32,710 bases of DNA from Exophiala sp. HKRS030 (taxonomy: Eukaryota > Ascomycota > Eurotiomycetes > Chaetothyriales > Herpotrichiellaceae): the NCBI GenBank assembly GCA_023897205.1, contig JAHWDD010000043.1:1-32710 (forward strand). Reading direction: 5' to 3'. Made by a program: the position numbers and the translations under genes. The notes beneath the pieces were generated by a model. The model was not told the DNA's origin and searched no databases. It saw only the letters and a program-made list of their open reading frames with translations. The stretch's first letter is position 1; the number at the start of each line of letters is the position of its first letter. Positions 1-10,575 of this stretch are shown in pieces.

Positions 1-433
1 TATAGTTGATAGGTTGACCGTCGTGGGGCGTGATACTGATCACAATCTCATCGGCAGAATAGTGTGAGAATGCCCTGGCTCCAGCAAGTTGAGATAGAAT
101 TACCCTCCAAAAGGTACGTGCCGTCGCACCGATTGTGAAAACTTCTGCCGTTTGCGATTTCATGATCTGGTTTGCTTTCCACTGGGAAGTGAACTGCTTT
201 GCGACCATTTGTGCTTCGTTTATAACATTATCGATGCAAGGTGTTGGAAGCATACTGAAATGTCGGATATCGACCAAAATATTAATGGCGTCGTGAATGG
301 GAATCGCTGCGGACGGAGGTGGAGTAGGCCGAAATGCTCCCAGTCGTGAGATACTATCGTAGAGAGTGTCTTTGAAGGTCACTGTAGGGGGACACCATAG
401 TAGCCTACTCTTGGATTCACGAGTCGAACACAT
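1..433 (-). CDS. Partial unrecognised protein, runs off left edge
   Basis: On the minus strand an uninterrupted frame runs from an ATG at 433 to the window edge, 144 codons without a stop. I do not recognise the family. The translation has a WCPPTVTFKD stretch near residue 13 and a DAINILVDIR stretch in the middle, and it reaches SADEIVISITP close to the edge. It corresponds to the repeat copy at 29142-29538. That copy carries the same protein segment but has an in-frame TGA, so this left copy is the better preserved one. The ATG may not be the true start: an open frame at 417-737 on the same strand, in another phase, could be an upstream exon or be separated by a frameshift. The C-terminus lies outside the window. 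Confidence 0.4.
   Translation of the reverse strand, partial: MCSTRESKSRLLWCPPTVTFKDTLYDSISRLGAFRPTPPPSAAIPIHDAINILVDIRHFSMLPTPCIDNVINEAQMVAKQFTSQWKANQIMKSQTAEVFTIGATARTFWRVILSQLAGARAFSHYSADEIVISITPHDGQPINY
2..398. repeat. 397-bp direct repeat, left copy
   Basis: Bases 2-398 align without net gaps to 29142-29538 (constant offset 29140) in the same orientation. The first roughly 70 bp are almost identical. The rest is about three-quarters to four-fifths identical by eye. Both copies carry the same coding segment on the minus strand, so this is a duplicated gene fragment, not a simple-sequence repeat. The left copy may extend beyond the window. Confidence 0.9.
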
Positions 434-737
434 GCACAACCTGCTCGAGGAATCTTTTTTCACTGTACTCTTTCTTCCAGGCAGTTTTCGTACACCATCG
501 AACGGCATCGGCCCACTCTGTACCACATGAAGTAGAGAGACTGTCAATCTTGGTTTGTAGAAACTCAACAAAACTCCATTTCAACGGTGCAAAATTATCT
601 TTATAACCATTTTCCTTTGCCGTGGAGAAGAGATCTTGATAACTAAGACTCGGCTGAGGACGTGGATTCTGCCTGATAATGGTGACGACTACCGCCAACA
701 GAGAAAATGACACCCGATTTCGACAAAATGCTAACAT
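417..737 (-). CDS. Unrecognised ORF, possible upstream part of the left-edge gene
   Basis: A 106-codon minus-strand frame overlaps the start of the left-edge open frame by 17 nt in another phase. The protein-like part begins after a hydrophobic N-terminus (around SFSLLAVVVTII). It contains WADAVRWCTKTAWKKEY near the C-terminal end. No convincing short intron joins it in frame to the segment below 433, so a frameshift, an unrecognised intron or a chance frame are all possible. No function can be given. Confidence 0.25.
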   Translation of the reverse strand: MLAFCRNRVSFSLLAVVVTIIRQNPRPQPSLSYQDLFSTAKENGYKDNFAPLKWSFVEFLQTKIDSLSTSCGTEWADAVRWCTKTAWKKEYSEKRFLEQVVHVFDS

Positions 738-1196
738 CCTTATCCATTTTACAGCACACCGTAACCGTGATTTATGTATATGGGGACTAAACTGTCACAG
801 ACAACGGAACCAGAAAATAGAAACACGGACCTCTTTGAAGATACCGCCCGACACTGCGCCCTCGTACTTTAGTGGATAGGCATTGTATCTAGCTATAGTA
901 TTTATGTTAGGAATAGCCTACGAGGACATCACACCGACGCTGATGGGAGTTTCCACAGGGGCCAACTGCTCAAACTGATCAATCCGCAAGGCACGCAGGT
1001 CATTGATTCGTGGACCCTTGTGTTCCGTGGTGCTACAGGCGTTGAGGACCTGGAGACCCCCAGTAAGAGCTTTATATGGGACGATCCATAGTACTAGATA
1101 CAATAATACCGGCAAAGGCTGTCGTACGGAGGATACTTGCTTAGCTTCCTGATCGTGCTCTTATTGGCATGAGCCTGATTCTTCCTTTTGGCCTCT
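738..1196. other. Intergenic, nothing recognised
   Basis: About 460 bases between the left-edge gene and the 3' end of the EthD gene. Short frames on both strands show no family motif. I see no tRNA, repeat or promoter signal that I can support. Confidence 0.5.
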
Positions 1197-1538
1197 TCAC
1201 GACGACCTCCGTGTCGTGCCCACCACCGATCCGCCCATGGAAATAGGCGCCTTGTTGCAAAAATTGGCCAGGTCGCCAAACACGACCTGTGCCTCAGGTG
1301 ACGACATAGCTTTGGCGACGTCCTCGGCCTTGTCCCAGATCAGGACTGCCTGGAGAGCGTAGGGGATTCGCCCCCCATCGGCGCCCGAGTCGGGGCTGAA
1401 TTCGACCGCTTCCCAGCCCTTGAGGCCATACTGGCCAAACTTTTCCTGGACCATGGGCATGTGGGTTTGGAGGTAGTAGGTCGTATCTAATTTGAGGTCT
1501 TCGTCGTTGGGATAAAAGACGACGACGTGGTATGGCAT
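1197..1538 (-). CDS. EthD-domain small dimeric alpha/beta-barrel protein
   Basis: Intronless, 113 aa, a normal length for single-domain EthD proteins. The N-terminus (MPYHVVVFYPNDEDLKLD) followed by YYLQTHMPMVQEKFG is the usual EthD opening: a beta strand, then a helix carrying the conserved His of the THMP motif. GLKGWEAVEF and a late VFGDLANF segment also fit. In fungal aromatic-polyketide clusters small proteins of this fold act as decarboxylases or otherwise help handle the polyketide chain. That role is inferred here, since the family also contains proteins of unknown reaction. It is the leftmost gene that clearly belongs to the cluster and lies in the same direction as the scytalone-dehydratase-like gene about 1 kb upstream. 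No signal peptide is seen, so it is probably cytosolic. Confidence 0.85.
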   Translation of the reverse strand: MPYHVVVFYPNDEDLKLDTTYYLQTHMPMVQEKFGQYGLKGWEAVEFSPDSGADGGRIPYALQAVLIWDKAEDVAKAMSSPEAQVVFGDLANFCNKAPISMGGSVVGTTRRSS

Positions 1539-2592
1539 TTTGGCCAGGGGAGAGTATAGAGTAAGAACTGAATATTGGCTGAAAGATCTTCGTATGTAGG
1601 TGTTTTCTTGAGTGGATCAGAGTAACTCTGGCGATCGAAAAGGTCGAGAGACAGTCGAGATAGGATGAGGATGTCTGAACACCGCGGAATGTCGCTGCGG
1701 TGGGTCGTGCTCTTACCTGCGAAACCAAAAGTGAACTGAGGCTGGGGAAAGAGAATAGAGATAATGGGTTCAGAAAGTGGTACTTCCGAGAGTTGTGGTC
1801 AGTCAGTCATGGCTCACGGATTGTCTTGTTCCCTGGTATTTCACCTGTGCAATAACGTGACCTTTAGAGCGTCAATTGGGGCACCGATCTGCCTAGCTAC
1901 TGGTCTGAAGAAGCTCGAGAAGCTGGACCCGAAGCATCGCGGCCGTCCACTCTCTGAGTCGAGTATCAGCCGGGACCAAACCAGACCAAACTATACAATA
2001 CGATACTGTTCAGCGATCCATTCCCGACATTTCCACGATGTACTCCGGACATGAAAGCGTCATTTGTCATCTATACGAGCGATGCTATTGCCAAAGATCC
2101 AGGCTGCGTAACCAGGGAAGCTGGGGCCGAGACAGGATCCCCTCGCACGTGGTCGGGATTGAAGCTTGGAGGCGAATCGACCTCAACATACAGGACCCAG
2201 CCGACCACGTTCTAAGAATTCTGCCCAGTCGACGAGCCTTGGACTCCCGTGGGTCCGCGTAATTTGTCTGTTTCGACGGGGAGAGATGCCTACTGGCCGG
2301 CGCGGTATGGAGATGGACTGGACCTGGATTGAACAGGCTCGACTATCCAAAGTAGGCGACCTCTCTAGAGAGGCAGGGAAAATGCCGTCGACACGGGCAA
2401 CAGGGTTTCGAGGGATCATCGATACCTCTAGGCCTGGCCAGGTACGCGTTTTCTCCCCTGGTGCGCTCGTGCTAGACCCTCTTATCGAATCTGACTGAGA
2501 CGGCTGAAATCGTGTAACCGATCTCGATCCATACCTACAGCTATTCTATCTGACCGAGGCAAGATGATGATGCCGACTGTTGGACCGGCTTC
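1539..2592. other. Intergenic region upstream of the EthD gene
   Basis: Just over 1 kb between the EthD start and the 3' end of the scytalone-dehydratase-like gene. It holds several short overlapping frames on both strands with no recognisable domain. One stretch at 2148-2157 (acgtggtcgg) differs by one base within the 8-bp core from the GTGATCGG sites found in other promoters of the cluster. No other feature is supported. Confidence 0.4.
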
Positions 2593-3309
2593 CTAGAACT
2601 TCATGTCGACCTCTGGAAAAGTCGGAAAGACACTACGGATATTGCCCTCGAAAAAGTCACTGTAAGCCTTGAGCCCGCACAATTTCCACTGGCTTTCATC
2701 CACCTTCTCGTAGAAGAACTGCAACATACCCTGACCGTGCGCTTTCGCCGTCTCTTGCGCGGTGTCGATGTCGAATTTGACGTGCCCGGCTCGAATCTGT
2801 CGCCATGCCGTCGCCTTGGTCGAGGACAATTTGCGCACCTTGGACGCCACCAGGAGATGCTGGGTCTTGACACCTCGATCGCCCAGCATATCGGTGCTGT
2901 TGCACATGGCCACGTAGGCTTCGGGGGTCATGTTGTCATCTTTGAATCCATAAACTTCGGTGTAGTCGAGCTAGGCAATCAAAAGAGTCAGTCCTAGGTC
3001 GGGTCCCAAAATGGAAGAGGGCAGCATTGGAAGGTGGTTTACCGAGAATTTGGGAGCGAGGATCGAGAGGAGCAGGTTCCAGTCCTGTCATGCAGGCTGC
3101 AGTCAGTATTTCGGCTCTCTTGTCCGCATCGAAGCCCGCGATTTGTTCCATACCTTGGTGTCAAAGGCGCGGGCCCAGTCGAATGTAATCTCTTCCCATG
3201 CAACGTAGTCTGAAGATCAAGGTGTGGTGATTAGTTTTATAAGCGAAGAAGCTGAAGGAACCAGTGTACGCTCACCTCCGAGGGTGATGTCGGACTGGAT
3301 TGTTGCCAT
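2593..3309 (-). CDS. Scytalone-dehydratase-like protein (NTF2 fold)
   Basis: Four exons on the minus strand: 3309-3276, 3209-3154, 3084-3043 and 2970-2593, giving 169 aa, the usual length for scytalone dehydratase. All introns are GT..AG and the phases join cleanly. The frame shows the family pattern RAFDTKDW, then LDYTEV, then KTQHLL, then QIRAGH. Using recalled residue numbering of the rice-blast enzyme, Asp28, Tyr47, His82 and His107 match Asp31, Tyr50, His85 and His110. Tyr30 is replaced by Phe27, and the Ser129/Asn131 pair is not kept (GQGMLQFF region). The protein therefore probably dehydrates or cyclises a related aromatic polyketide, not scytalone itself. Homologues act in anthraquinone clusters. 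It lies between the EthD gene and an SDR, all transcribed leftwards. Confidence 0.88.
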
Positions 3310-4036
3310 GATGACTCTGAAGGCTTCTTGAAGGTATCTAAGGACGGGCTGGTGTAGCCGTATGGTGGATGGTTACGTGACACGCCCTTGACTGAGGGAA
3401 GGATTCGTTAATGAATGCTTCCTCTAGCGATCTCCAAGAAGACAGGACCTAGACTTGAAAAAGGTCAGTACTGGAGGTAGCAATATTAATACCGACACCG
3501 GCTCGACTATCCCTGTGCCTTGTGTAGATTTGTATGTATGTAAATCTATGAATTTGTCATCCTGGCCCATCCAGGGTTTCTTCGGAGATGAAGATGAATC
3601 CTCTTGACCCCTGACCCCGACAGAGTACGCCCGTGGCCAGCTTGGTCATCTTGTCCCACATTACATATGGACCCACCGGCTTCAGGGTGTTATGTACGTC
3701 CAGTGATCGGTGTTGTGATATGAGGCTCAACCGACTTATCATGGCATTGACAAAAGCTTTATGGAATCATTCCGCATGCTTGGAAATTGTAAGGAAGCTT
3801 CTACTATGTTGCTTCAGTGTATATATACTCCTACTTCCTGAGGAAATAGATGGAAGAATAAGGAACAATATATGATTCGACTGCCATGATTCATAACAAT
3901 CGGCATGGACTGAGCCTTCCGAGTTCGTTCCGATGAGTCCAGTGATACTGCTGAAGCGTCTCCCGTCCTCGAACTGGACGAGGCATGCCAGATACCCTAC
4001 ACGGCGGATGATTCACGACTCGGTACATATTGTCCT
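3310..4036. other. Intergenic, 5' of the scytalone-dehydratase-like gene
   Basis: About 730 bases between the scytalone-dehydratase-like start and the 3' end of the SDR. Short frames (for example 3557-3742 minus and 3633-3875 plus) have no family signal. AT-rich stretches near 3820-3900 could be terminator or promoter sequence but show no specific motif. Confidence 0.4.
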
Positions 4037-4919
4037 CTATTTGGTCATGGATCCTCCGTCAACAGGAAGTGCCACTCCCTGGATATACGAGGCCTTGTTA
4101 CTGCACATGAATACTGTGGCATCGGCCAACTCCTCGACCTCACCTACGCGTTCCATCGGCACCTTCATCCGGATAAAGATCCGTTTGAAGTCTTCAGGCT
4201 CTTTATCCCAGGCGGGTGTCTTGGTCGTCCCCGGCAGCACCGTATTAACTCGGATCTTGTACGACGCATAGTCGAGCGCATCTGAGCGCGTCTGTGCAAT
4301 GACGCCGCCCTTGGATGCATTGTACGCCGACATGGCCGGTACCGGCACCAGACCCAGGACCGATCCGGTATTGACGATGGCGCCTCGTTGGGCACGGACG
4401 GGGGCGATCCCACCGTACACGTCCGAGTCGAGCTCCTGAGTCTTCATGATCTTCAACTCTTCGCGGGTGCACAGGAAAACGCCGCGCAGGTTTACGGCGA
4501 TGGTACGATCAAACTCCTCGACCGTCAGGTCGGCCGTGGCCTTGTAGCATCCAATGCCGGCATTGTTGACGGCGTAATCGATGCGGCCAAACTCAGCTTT
4601 GATCTTCTGAAACACTGACACGACTTGGTCCTCTTGAGAGATGTCCAGCGTGAAGACGGCTAAGTTGATACTCCGGTTCTTGGATTCCTGGAGCAGTGTC
4701 TCGCGAGTGGCAGCCAGACCTGCTGAATTGAGGTCCAACAGCGCGATATTGGTGACTCCCGCTCGCACAAAGGAGCGGGCAATGCCGACACCGATGCCTG
4801 AGTCTGTTAGAAGATTCTCTGTTGCACTGGGTAAAAAGGGACAACAACTCACCAGATGCTGCCCCAGAGACAACGGCGACTCCTGGCAGATCATCGCGAA
4901 CCCAGTTGTTTGAGACCAT
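4037..4919 (-). CDS. Short-chain dehydrogenase/reductase (SDR), first of three
   Basis: Two exons, 4919-4853 and 4797-4037, with a 55-nt intron containing a CTAAC branch-point sequence, give 275 aa. The acceptor at 4798 is preferred over one six bases earlier because it restores the cofactor motif SGAASGIG (residues 18-25). NNAG follows at 100-103, YNASK at 181-185 carries the catalytic Tyr and Lys, and the C-terminus ends in PVDGGSMTK as in classical SDRs. It should be a soluble NAD(P)-dependent oxidoreductase acting on a carbonyl or hydroxyl of the pathway intermediate. The substrate cannot be read from sequence. It is transcribed away from the P450 gene across a shared promoter region that holds a CCG-N4-CGG site. 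Confidence 0.92.
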
Positions 4920-5676
4920 TCTCCCTTCGCTTTGTTTTTTTCGGTTCTGTTACGATGGTGAATATTATCTGCGGATGTTACACTTCTTCTTTTCTGTGTC
5001 TGTCTGGTGGTAACGTCATATGAAAATCGTTCTCTAGACCGGCCGTTCCCCGATTAAGTGACCCTCCACTCTCGGTTATCTGGCGCTTTTCATCGCTGGG
5101 AAGGCAAAAGCCATCCATACCGTCGTCTCCGAGAGCCAAACGCTGCATTGGCATGCCTCCAACCCCTCGCGGTAACCTCGGAGCATGTGTTTAAGAACTC
5201 GATGCTTGGGACTGGGGATCGCAGTGCAAATCTCGACTCTTTCTTGATTCCGATCACGGGATAGAGGGTCGTTTGGTGTGGCTCGGGATGATTACGTACC
5301 ATGCAACATCATGGGCCTGATTCGCAGTCTCATCTTCCGGGGTCAAACAGACCAAAATGGTCATTCCACCAGAGTCAAATGAGCCTTGCCCGGAACTGCA
5401 ACGAAAGGTGAAGGAAGGGGCTGCTGTCGGTTCAGTGGTTCAGCCTCCGTTGCGGGGTTGACTGAGACCTTTGCATCCGGCGATTATGGGAAGGAAGCTG
5501 GCCACTGAGCGTTCTCTTCATATTGTATCATGCTATATTAGATATTGACCTCAGCATCAGACTTTGGACGCGATGCATTTCCCTTGGCCAAAGCATTCAT
5601 GATTGATACCTGTACTGGTCGTTGATGACCCTCGCTTTCCCCAAACAGAGTTACCGACCAGAAAGGACATACTGTC
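4920..5676. promoter_or_regulatory. Divergent promoter region, SDR / P450
   Basis: A 757-bp intergenic region between two oppositely transcribed cluster genes. It contains a perfect CCG-N4-CGG element at 5250-5259. Short frames inside it (for example 5058-5264 and 5090-5302) have no domain and are taken as chance. A pyrimidine-rich stretch lies just upstream of the SDR ATG on its coding strand. Confidence 0.5.
5250..5259. promoter_or_regulatory. Candidate Zn2Cys6 binding site CCG-N4-CGG
   Basis: The sequence CCGATCACGG is a CGG everted repeat with a 4-bp spacer, the kind of element bound by fungal Zn2Cys6 proteins. It lies 331 bp upstream of the SDR ATG and about 418 bp upstream of the P450 ATG. 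The same decamer in reverse orientation occurs at 22001-22010. Binding by the cluster regulator is inferred. Confidence 0.4.
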
Positions 5677-7477
5677 ATGATCTTTTCACTCTCATTAGCG
5701 TTCCCAAGTGAACGTTTACCGTTTGGTGTGTCCCTGATGCAACTGGCCGTGGTCTGTTTAGTTCTTGCGATCTTGCTGAGGGTAAGCAGACAGATTGCCC
5801 CGTGCAATCAATACAAGTATAGGACCCTTGCTGACAGCACTCCAGATAGTTCAAGGTGTCTATATCCATCCATTAAAGAATGTTCCAGGCCCTCTATTGG
5901 CCAAGATCTCCTCCATTTCTGTCTATCTGGCCAACCTGAAAGGCGTTCGAAGTCACGTAAGTGGATGTGCGACACCATTCAATCCCGGTGCAGGGACACC
6001 TCAATTGCAAGCAAGTGAGCTGACACTTATTCGACGAGGGAATAGACACTGCTCAATCTCCACGACAAATATGGACCATATGTCCGTGTTGGTCCTAATG
6101 AGGTGTCCATCTCCGACCCCGAAATGTACCGAAAGATCTATACCCGCGGAGCCAGCATCAAGGAGGACTCGTTCTATTCTTCAACCCGACTCACGCCGCC
6201 AAACGAGAACATCTTCAGTATGAGGTACGTGTGATCGCCATTTTCATTGACCACGTACCGTCCAGACTGACATGCTGCCCACTTGTAGAAACAAAGCCCA
6301 GCACGCCGCTCGACGCAAGATGGAAAACGACCCATACTCTCTCCAGGCCATTAACCAACATGAACCGGTCATCTGGAACAAGGCCCATATCTTCCTAAAA
6401 CGAATCATCTCCGAGGCCGCCGCATCGTCGTCTCACAGTGTCGATGTGCATCCACTATGTGGCTTATTCAGCCTCGAAGTCATCTGTCAAGTCGCCTTTG
6501 ACAATGATCTTGACGCCGAGTCGACAGCCCCGGGGCTCAACTTCCTCCACGCCATGAGTCAAGCAGCGATGATCACGCCCTTGACCGACACCTTTCCCCT
6601 CCTAGCGCATACAAAGCTGAGCGAGTCCTTGCCCGGCATCATTGGCAAGGCATTCAGCCAGCGGCGACAGTGGGAAGAGACCACGCGAGCCATCTACACG
6701 TCGTTTAAGCGCCAGTCAGAACAGACCGGACGGGGTGGCAAAGAGAAATTTCTCGCCTCGCCGTTCGTCCACAAAATCGACGACTTTTTGGGTCGTCGAC
6801 TCACCGAAGACGAGGGCCTGGAGGAAGCCATGGGCCTGGCCTTTGCCGGCAGCGGCACCACGTCCACCACGATCGTCTATATTCTCTACCACCTCTCGCG
6901 ACCGGAAAATCGAGCCATGCAACTTCGACTGCGCGAGGAGCTCTGCTCTCCCGACGGGTCCGCGGCCAGTGTCACTGATTTACCCTATCTCAATGCTGTG
7001 ATCAAGGAAGCCATGCGCCTGAATCCCTCGTTGATGGGGACCTTGCCCCGAATTCTGACCACGACGGTCGTGGCAGACACCGACGACGACCACGTCCAAG
7101 CCGGGACCAAACACAAACCTCTGGTTTTCCCCCCCGGGACACGGATCGCGATGCAGAACTATGTCCACCACCGGAACCCCAAGGTCTATCCCGATCCGCA
7201 TTCGTTCAACCCGGACCGATGGCTTGGGACGACGGGATCGTCGAGCGCGGCGGAAAAAGCATTTACACCCTACAGCCTAGGGCCAAGGAACTGCATCGGA
7301 CAGAATCTGGCCAATCTGGAGCTCCGGGTTGCCACGGCGCTGCTGTTCCGTAACCTCGATTTCCGGCTCAATCCAACGATGAGGGAGGAAGACATGGAGA
7401 TGGAAGATCGGTTTGCCGCCTTGGTTCGAGGCGGGAAGCTATTGCTTGACGTGGAGAGATTATCTCCTGCGGCGTGA
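5677..7477 (+). CDS. Cytochrome P450 monooxygenase, membrane-anchored
   Basis: Four exons, 5677-5781, 5846-5956, 6046-6224 and 6289-7477, give 527 aa, normal for a fungal microsomal P450. A hydrophobic anchor spans about residues 18-35, followed by YIHPLKNVPGPLLAK, the proline hinge typical of the CYP families near many polyketide clusters. The I-helix motif AGSGTT is at 318-323, ExxR (EAMR) at 372-375 and FNPDRW in the PERF region. The haem loop FTPYSLGPRNCIG has its cysteine ligand at about residue 467. All hallmark residues are intact, so an active haem oxygenase at the ER is expected. It probably hydroxylates or oxidatively rearranges the aromatic intermediate. It shares a divergent promoter with an SDR, a frequent enzyme pairing. 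Confidence 0.95.
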
Positions 7478-8450
7478 ATCCTTGTAACATGACGGAGATG
7501 GTCTCTTTCGCAACCTGATAACCTTGCAATCTGTCAGCCTGGAGCCATAGCCGACTTTCAACCCGAGCGACGAGCTAAAGCACAGCCTAGATGCTTAGCT
7601 CGGATCGCCAACCAGTCAAACTCCCCTCATCCGAGTCCTGGTGCAGCGGAGAGGTGATTTTTCGGACAAGCTCTGGAGTGCATGTACATGGTAGTCAAGT
7701 CCGGGATAGTTGGAGACCCAGAGCCTGTGGAAAAAAGCGCCTTCGAAGTGGAACAAGAGCGAAGGGGTTGCTTCTCTCCACAAAGCCGGTCCTGTGATCG
7801 CGAATATACCCAGATCCAGACCATGTCTGTAAGCCGCTAGCATTGGAGTCTCGTCCCGTTCGATAGCCGCTTGTCTAGACAAACCTTGGTCTTTACCAAA
7901 AAGGAGACCAGGCTCCCAGGATCGATCTGGTCGTGTCCTCGGTCCTGGTTTCGAGGCCAGTGCTGCACTGCTTCCTGAGCCCCCCGGTGTCTTTTCTTCT
8001 CTCCCCCCCGCCTTCTTAGCTTCGCCCTTCTTGGTTTCCGACATGGGACCTAGAGACATCCAGAGGGAGAAAAGAGCGGGTCCCTCTCCGTGGGGTTTGA
8101 TGGGTGCATACGCTTGATACCATGCCTCGCGCGTCGCCCGGGGTAAACTATTCACGCGACTTTATCGGGTATGTAGGGGCTTTGTAGATTGCAGGAGGAC
8201 AAGAAAGCTCTCGAGATTCAAGTTCCAAAGACTCTAGATCCATTTGACGCTGTCGCCGCCGCGGAGATATATCCGTCGCTCGCCTATCTCTCTTCCTTGT
8301 GGCAGAGGCCGCTGTGGTATTTTTTTCATCTATATACTTGCAAGCAGACATATTGAGCTCTGAAGCAACTACCTACCTACTTACCTCCTTATCCTTCTCC
8401 TCCCTCTGTTCCCCTTTTCGCGCCATCTATTCCACGCTGCAGACGAAAAA
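7478..8450. promoter_or_regulatory. Intergenic / promoter of the MFS transporter
   Basis: About 970 bases between the P450 stop and the MFS start. The last 130 bp are pyrimidine-rich (runs of tctcctccctctgtt type), as is common just upstream of fungal start codons. A GTGATCG heptamer lies at 7794-7800, a partial match to the cluster motif. A long antisense frame (7616-8155, minus) is open but has no domain, and I do not call it a gene. Confidence 0.45.
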
Positions 8451-10575
8451 ATGTCCGGCTCTCAGCAGCAGTCCGACTCCATGGCGATGAAGTTTGAAGA
8501 GCCCGTCATTTCGACTGAGCCCCATAAAAAGGACGAGATGGGTGTCCAGCTGAAACACCTCGAGATGAATGACTCTCATACCGACGCGCTCGGTAATCTC
8601 GTCTATGTGAATGATGAAGAAGAACCGGAATTGCATTTCCGCACTTGGATTGCACTGGCCTCTGTCGGCCTCGTCCTTTGCGGTCAGGGCATTGCGTTCC
8701 AAGGGCCTCCGACCGTGGTAAGTCCTTCGAGACGATTCTATTCATGTTCTGCTGCCGTCTTGAGGAGACAGAATCGTTAACGGCACAAAGCTATCCTTCA
8801 TCGGCGCCGACCTGGGAAACCCCGCCGCGCAAACCTGGATCGTCAATGCCATGAGTCTCGTCCAGGCGGTGCTCGGCCCCTTGATCGCCTCCGCCTCGGA
8901 TGTATTCCAAGTCCGCAAACCTATCCTGGTCGCTTCCTGTCTATTGGCCTTGATCGGCTCAGGAATTGCACCTGGTTCAACAGACATCTACAGACTTATT
9001 GGGGCCCAGGCATTGCTGGGAGTGGGCATGTCTGCTGTTCCCCTCAGCTACGTCGTTCCCAGCGAGATATTGCCCCGAAGATGGAGGCCGTGTAAGAATT
9101 CTCTTTTGTTCTTCTTCTTCTTCTTCTCTTTGATTCTAATGGTGGTGACACAGTGGCTCAAGCGGCGGCGGCGGTCATCGCAGCTCTCACAGCTATGATG
9201 GGGCCTCTGTCCATAGGCGCCTTGACTAAACGCAACCCGCATAATGGATGGAGACAATTTTATGTGAGTTCTCTCTTCTGGACTTTCATGCAAAGACTTG
9301 ATGCAATGAGAAGATGGGAGAGTCCATTAACTTACACCACCGCCCTCAGTGGATCATGTTCGCCATCTGGGGCGCTGGCGCCGTAGGTATCTTCTTCGGC
9401 TACCGACCTCCCAAGCGGCATACTCGCATGGATCACCTCTCGTTCTGGCAAAAGGTCGTCCATCTTGATCTCCCCGGTATGGCACTGCTGGTCATCGGCT
9501 TGACCTTGTTCTCGGTTGGCCTCAGTCTCGGTGGTGGTCTCTATTCTTGGTCGAATGCCCGGACCATCTCTACCATTGTCGTCGGTTTCGTCGTCTTGGT
9601 AGCCTTTGGTCTCTACGAGTGGAAAGGCACCGATCATGGCGTGCTGAGCCACGACCTGTTCCGCGGCGGCAAGAGTCAAGGCCGGAACTACGCCATCCTC
9701 AACGGTCTGATGGTCATTGAGGCCGTTCTGGGCTTCCCCTTTATCGTTTTCTACTCCATTATGTCAGTCTTGCCCTTCTAACCCCCTTCTCATTCTTCGC
9801 TCTCCCTCTTCCCAGGTCTAATACCTCATCAATCAGGACCAACATGCTCTTCACTACCAATCCTTTTATGATCGCCGTCCGACTACTCCCCTACTGGGGC
9901 TTCTTCCTGCTGAGCTGTCCGGTCTGGGGCTTCTTGAGCTCCAAGTTCCGGACGATCCGCGAGCCCCTATTCTTTGGATACTTCTTGTTCACGGCGGGCA
10001 ATATTGGTCTGGCCACGATCCAGCCTGGTGACAATGCGAATCAACTGGCCTTTGCTGCTTTGGCCGGAATCGGCTTCGGATCTCCACTGATTCTGATCAT
10101 CGCGGGGGTCCAATTGTCCACGCCGCACCATTTGATTGCGACCGCAACGGCCGTGACCAACTCGGCTCGCGCGGTGGGCGGCGTCATTTTCACCGCGGGG
10201 TATGGTGCAGCTCTCGCCAACCGACTCGCGTCCAAGCTCCCGGCGTACGTAGCAGAAGCAGGAGGCAAAGCCGGCCTGGCTCCCGATGCGCTGCCCGCCT
10301 TCATCGGCGGCATTTCTACGTACAATGAGACTATGCTGGGAGGCGTTGCCGGCGTAACCCCCACCGCCATCAGCCAAGGCTTCTTGGCGCAGCAGCATGC
10401 TTGGGCCGATTCGCTTCGTGTGGTGCCCGTCATCGCTGCCCCCTTTGGTGCGGTGGCCTGCTTTGGCTGTCTGCTCCTAGGTGATTTGAAGAAGACCATG
10501 ACTTACCGAGTTGATGCTCCCGTGGAGGACTTGCACGCGAAGAACCACCACCGGGAGACGGTCACACCTGCTTAG
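8451..10575 (+). CDS. MFS efflux transporter, TRI12-like
   Basis: Five exons, 8451-8717, 8791-9091, 9154-9263, 9350-9762 and 9837-10575, give 609 aa. A soluble acidic N-terminus of about 65 residues is followed by many hydrophobic segments, consistent with a 14-helix drug:H+ antiporter of the trichothecene-efflux (TRI12) type. IGAQALLGVGMSAVP and the loop before YVVPSEILPRRW match the central helices and signature loop of that family. The fourth intron uses a GTCAGT donor, weaker than the GTAAGT/GTGAGT of its neighbours, and without splicing the frame stops soon after. The transporter probably exports the cluster product across the plasma membrane and may give self-protection. It is transcribed in the same direction as the P450 before it and the hydrolase after it. 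Confidence 0.93.
9109..9127. repeat. (TTC)n microsatellite in an MFS intron
   Basis: Six perfect TTC units, framed by similar pyrimidine-rich sequence, lie inside the second intron of the MFS gene upstream of its acceptor. They lengthen the polypyrimidine tract and have no coding role. Confidence 0.8.

Noticed and set aside
4798..4803. Alternative acceptor for the first SDR intron, six bases earlier
   Set aside because: It is in frame but would insert two residues into the cofactor loop and spoil the SGAASGIG motif.
7616..8155. A 179-codon open frame on the minus strand upstream of the MFS gene
   Set aside because: No domain, low-complexity Gly/Lys/Arg content in the middle, and it lies across the promoter and 3' regions of two clear genes. 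Such chance frames are common in GC-rich DNA.
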